This document shows, piece after piece, positions 61,612-64,000 of a stretch of DNA of 64,000 bases; position 1 is the first letter of the stretch; every line of letters starts with the position of its first letter. The notes under the pieces are model-generated. The model ran no database searches. It was not told where the DNA came from and saw only the letters and a program-made list of their open reading frames with translations. Source of the stretch: JAKAGZ01 sp963772675 (lineage in GTDB: Bacteria > Bacteroidota > Ignavibacteria > Ignavibacteriales > Ignavibacteriaceae); contig CAVYYF010000005.1 of assembly GCA_963772675.1 (NCBI GenBank), forward strand, positions 558,001 through 622,000, given 5' to 3'. Made by a program: the position numbers and the translations under genes.

Positions 61612-62761
61612 AATGCGAAAGAATGATTTCGATATTGCAATAATAGGCGGCGGACCTGCCGGATCGACGGCAGCGATACATATATCCAGGGCTGGCTTAA
61701 AAGTTTGTCTATTCGAAAAGAAAACTTTTCCACGTGAGGTTTTGTGCGGAGAATTCCTTTCTGCTGAAGTAATTGAGAGTCTTAAAAAGTTAAATCTTTA
61801 TAATAAATTTCTATTACTTAATCCTAATAGAATAAATTCGTTCAGATTTATAAACGAAGATTCATCCGAGCTAGAGACGAAATTTCAGTTTGAAGCTTAT
61901 TCAATGAAAAGATCGGTGCTTGATAATTTTTTGCTTAATGAAGCAAAAAAATCGGGTGCTAAAATCTTTCAGCCAGCAGAAGTTAAAGAAATTGAAAAAC
62001 AAGGAGCATCTTTCAGGTTAAATATTCTAAACGGTCAGGGATGTAACGAAGAAATTTCGTCTGATTTTGTAATAGCAGCATATGGCAAACAAAATATCCT
62101 TGATAAAAAATTGGACAGAGGTTTTACAAATGAGAGATCTCATTTGAACGGTATAAAATTTCATATTGATAAAAAATATTTGTCATTATTCCCTGAAGAT
62201 GAAATTCAGATTTATGCTTCGCAGGGAATTTACTGCGGAGTAAATAGTGTGAGCGAAAGCGAAGTAACACTTTGTTTTCTTGAAGATAGAAATAATTATT
62301 CCGATTCGGCACGAAGTCATTTGGTTTCATTGATGGATCGGAATGATAAATTTGCAGATATTTTTAATAAGGATTTTCTTTATGTAATTAATGAAATTCA
62401 GGTTTACGGAACCGGAAATATATTTTTCGGAAGGAAAGAATTAGTAGAGGATGGAATATTTATGATAGGCGATGCAGCTGGGGTAATTGCTCCGCTAGCA
62501 GGTGATGGAATCGGTATGGCTATGGAAACTGCAGAGTTGTTGGCCGGAATTTTGATCAGTGGGTCCCAAAATAAATTAAAGCCCAAAATCCTGGAAAGGC
62601 AATATGTTAGCGATTGGAAGGGTCATTTTAAAAAAAGATTGTTTTCAGCTGGTATTGTTCAGAAATTAATATTAACAAATAATTTGAGAAAGGCGGGTAT
62701 AGGGCTTGTGAATATTTTTCCTACAATATTACCTAAAATTGTTCAACTTACCCGCGGTTAA
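61601..62761 (+). CDS. FAD-dependent oxidoreductase of the type III PKS operon (geranylgeranyl-reductase-like family)
   Basis: 386 residues. FAD-binding GGGPAG in FDIAIIGGGPAGSTAAIHIS, GlxKKTFPREVLCGEFLSAEV-type loop of the geranylgeranyl-reductase/PHBH-like family (FPREVLCGEFLSAEVIESLK), and the second FAD motif GIFMIGDAAGVIAPLAGDGI. Could hydroxylate an aromatic ring or reduce an isoprenoid chain. It overlaps the methyltransferase by 11 bases, so the PKS-MT-FAD order forms one transcription unit. In Streptomyces the phenolic-lipid pathway likewise combines a type III PKS, a methyltransferase and a flavin monooxygenase. Confidence 0.85.
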   Translation: MSREMRKNDFDIAIIGGGPAGSTAAIHISRAGLKVCLFEKKTFPREVLCGEFLSAEVIESLKKLNLYNKFLLLNPNRINSFRFINEDSSELETKFQFEAYSMKRSVLDNFLLNEAKKSGAKIFQPAEVKEIEKQGASFRLNILNGQGCNEEISSDFVIAAYGKQNILDKKLDRGFTNERSHLNGIKFHIDKKYLSLFPEDEIQIYASQGIYCGVNSVSESEVTLCFLEDRNNYSDSARSHLVSLMDRNDKFADIFNKDFLYVINEIQVYGTGNIFFGRKELVEDGIFMIGDAAGVIAPLAGDGIGMAMETAELLAGILISGSQNKLKPKILERQYVSDWKGHFKKRLFSAGIVQKLILTNNLRKAGIGLVNIFPTILPKIVQLTRG

Positions 62762-62818
62762 AAGATACAAATTCTTGTTGTTGTTCATTATCTTTGTACA
62801 TATAAAAATAATGAGATT

Positions 62819-63193
62819 ATGAAATTAAAGTTGAAAAGTATAGAAAAGTTTGTGGTAATTGGTGAAAGGGTGCTTATCAGGCCGGAAGAAAATTCTGACA
62901 AAACGGCAAGCGGCTTGTATCTTCCACCAGGTGTTTCTGAAAAGGAAAAAATTCAGAGTGGATATGTAATAAAAGTCGGACCGGGTTATCCGATCGCTTC
63001 ACAGGGTGACGACGAACCGTGGAAGGAACCTAAAGAACCTATAAAGTTTATTCCGCTTCAGATTAAAGAAGGAGATCTCGCCATTTTTCTTCGTAAAGAA
63101 GCTTATGAAATTGAATTTGAAAAGGAAAAGTTTCTGATTGTGTCTCAGTCTGCGGTACTTATGTTGATCAGAAATGATGATGTGGCTTTTTAA
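62819..63193 (+). CDS. GroES-like co-chaperone family protein
   Basis: 124 residues, longer than GroES (about 95). Core: IGERVLIRPEENSDKTASGL, LYLPPGVSEKEKIQSGYVIK, VGPGYPIASQGDDEPWKEPK, then PLQIKEGDLAIFLRKEAYEI and the final strand KFLIVSQSAVLMLIR. The insertion with the GDDEPWKEP segment marks the Bacteroidota-type relative that occurs away from groEL. It probably binds GroEL or an own client; no groEL is near. The start at 62819 is one of two close ATGs. It converges with the surface-protein gene, one base apart. Confidence 0.8.
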   Translation: MKLKLKSIEKFVVIGERVLIRPEENSDKTASGLYLPPGVSEKEKIQSGYVIKVGPGYPIASQGDDEPWKEPKEPIKFIPLQIKEGDLAIFLRKEAYEIEFEKEKFLIVSQSAVLMLIRNDDVAF

Positions 63194-63194
63194 A

Positions 63195-64000
63195 TTATTC
63201 CCACCAGCTTAAAATTGAAAAACGTGATGATTTGAGATTTGCTTTAGCATTGGAGATAGCCGCACTGCTGTAATAAAGTTCTGCATTTCCGGTAGCTTGC
63301 ATATCAACGCTTGTTCCGACAAATATAGATGCCCCGAATATGCCAGCATTTCCTGTTGTTTTAGTTGTGATAGATGAATTACCGTAGGCGATTACTATAC
63401 CATGAAAGTTAAACTGTCCTTCCATAGATAAATTGCCGTTTACAATGAGTATTCCATACCCGTAGCCTGTGCCGGTTAGATTAACATCACCTGTGGTATA
63501 TGTAATTTTAGGATCTGATGCTGTACCTAAAACAGTACCGCTCGAATATGACCCTGAAGATAATGATATATCTGATGCAAAAATAAAATCTTGTGTTAGT
63601 GCGAGCCAATCAGTTGTATCATTTACTGTGCTTACGCTGGGAGCACCACCTTGTCCCTGAATGGCTTTACTGATTTTGCTTTTTACATTATTAATAATGT
63701 ATGCGCTGTCTGTTGCGTTATCGACTCCAAATCCTGGGAGTGAAGTTCCTGGGATCGGGTTTCCATTAATATCGTGATCATTACCATTTATATCTACATT
63801 GCCATTTAAGTTAAGACTTAAATTATTAGCTGAAACATATACAGCCGAATTAATACTTGGAAAGTTTATCGCCTGCCTGGTTGCAGTAGCCAGACTTGTG
63901 TGCTTGACGCCATTAAAATATCCTATTGATTTTATTTTTAGTGTATCGCTACCATATATATAAATATCATAAGAGCCATCCATAAGGGAGTTATTTAGGA
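63195..64000 (-). CDS. PilX-like/surface-layer protein with polymer-type repeats, 5' end beyond window edge
   Basis: The frame runs to the right edge without a stop, so the visible 268 or so residues are the C-terminal part; an internal ATG lies at 63983. Gly/Asn/Ser-rich strands such as DVNLTGTGYGYGILIVNGNL, SMEGQFNFHGIVIAYG, NAGIFGASIFVGTSVDMQAT and GNAELYYSS resemble the C-terminal region of PilX-type pilus-assembly proteins (DUF7305). Missing are the prepilin peptidase site and the hydrophobic helix, which would be in the absent N-terminus. Likely a secreted or pilus-associated protein; family call is tentative. Confidence 0.6.
   Translation of the reverse strand, partial: LNNSLMDGSYDIYIYGSDTLKIKSIGYFNGVKHTSLATATRQAINFPSINSAVYVSANNLSLNLNGNVDINGNDHDINGNPIPGTSLPGFGVDNATDSAYIINNVKSKISKAIQGQGGAPSVSTVNDTTDWLALTQDFIFASDISLSSGSYSSGTVLGTASDPKITYTTGDVNLTGTGYGYGILIVNGNLSMEGQFNFHGIVIAYGNSSITTKTTGNAGIFGASIFVGTSVDMQATGNAELYYSSAAISNAKANLKSSRFSILSWWE

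Noticed and set aside
1..64000. tRNA, rRNA, CRISPR, insertion sequence or phage genes
   Set aside because: Gaps between genes were read on both strands; none shows a cloverleaf, a spaced repeat array or a transposase/integrase frame.

Overview
The window is AT-rich bacterial chromosome, most likely from the Ignavibacteriota or a close relative in the Bacteroidota-Chlorobiota group. Markers for this are a secreted protein ending in a NYPNPFNPTT-type T9SS sorting domain (30.2-31.5 kb), a GldC gliding homologue (42.3 kb), a group II GGGP synthase (15.3 kb), two DUF2911 proteins, an S46 dipeptidyl-peptidase, the long Bacteroidota-type GroES-like co-chaperone (62.8 kb) and two very large Asp-box (BNR) repeat proteins. 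I see no rRNA, tRNA, CRISPR array, insertion sequence or prophage. Almost everything is coding and gaps are short; the assignment is inferred from gene content, not from a marker-gene tree.

Layout. 1-2.9 kb: truncated cyclic-nucleotide-binding protein, AlkA-type DNA glycosylase, ECF sigma factor with overlapping zinc-finger anti-sigma factor, exported rhodanese-fold protein lacking its cysteine. 2.9-7.6 kb (minus): NTF2-fold protein, BNR protein 1, TIP30-like reductase, YjjX-type NTPase. 7.7-13.5 kb (minus): pyruvate dehydrogenase operon aceE-aceF-lpd ending in a strong terminator. 13.8-17.5 kb: S9-type hydrolase, GmhA, GGGP synthase, ArsC/Spx-like protein, PPK2. 17.7-21.8 kb: PLP gamma-lyase, then a LiaF-like / LytS-like / LytTR envelope-signalling module. 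21.8-31.5 kb: BNR protein 2, acylating aldehyde dehydrogenase, cytidylate-kinase-like protein, class V aminotransferase, initiating sugar transferase, T9SS cargo. 32.0-37.3 kb: a four-gene muropeptide-salvage cluster (BadF-type amino-sugar kinase, AmpG permease, serine-hydrolase lipoprotein, NagZ-like GH3). 37.6-43.8 kb: orphan LytTR regulator, PspC, soluble sugar-dehydrogenase-like protein, cytochrome bd (cydAB), GldC, SNase-like nuclease, small beta-barrel.

43.8-55.8 kb is unusual: the S46 peptidase, phosphomannomutase, Lon-like protease and pyruvate kinase are each broken by one or more single-base frame breaks (six in all) while every key motif survives. Inserted-base errors in a poorly polished assembly stretch explain this better than decay, especially for pyruvate kinase. 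55.9-59.7 kb: AmmeMemoRadiSam radical SAM enzyme, SDR, glycosyltransferase, methyltransferase. 59.85-62.76 kb: a tight type III polyketide synthase / methyltransferase / FAD oxidoreductase operon, the best specialised-metabolite candidate here. The window closes with the co-chaperone and a PilX-like surface protein cut by the right edge.

Taken together: heterotrophic metabolism with pyruvate dehydrogenase, pyruvate kinase and a high-affinity oxidase, heavy investment in secreted and envelope proteins with matching envelope sensing and cell-wall recycling, and two lipid-related oddities (archaeal-type ether-lipid head-group synthase; probable phenolic lipid cluster).
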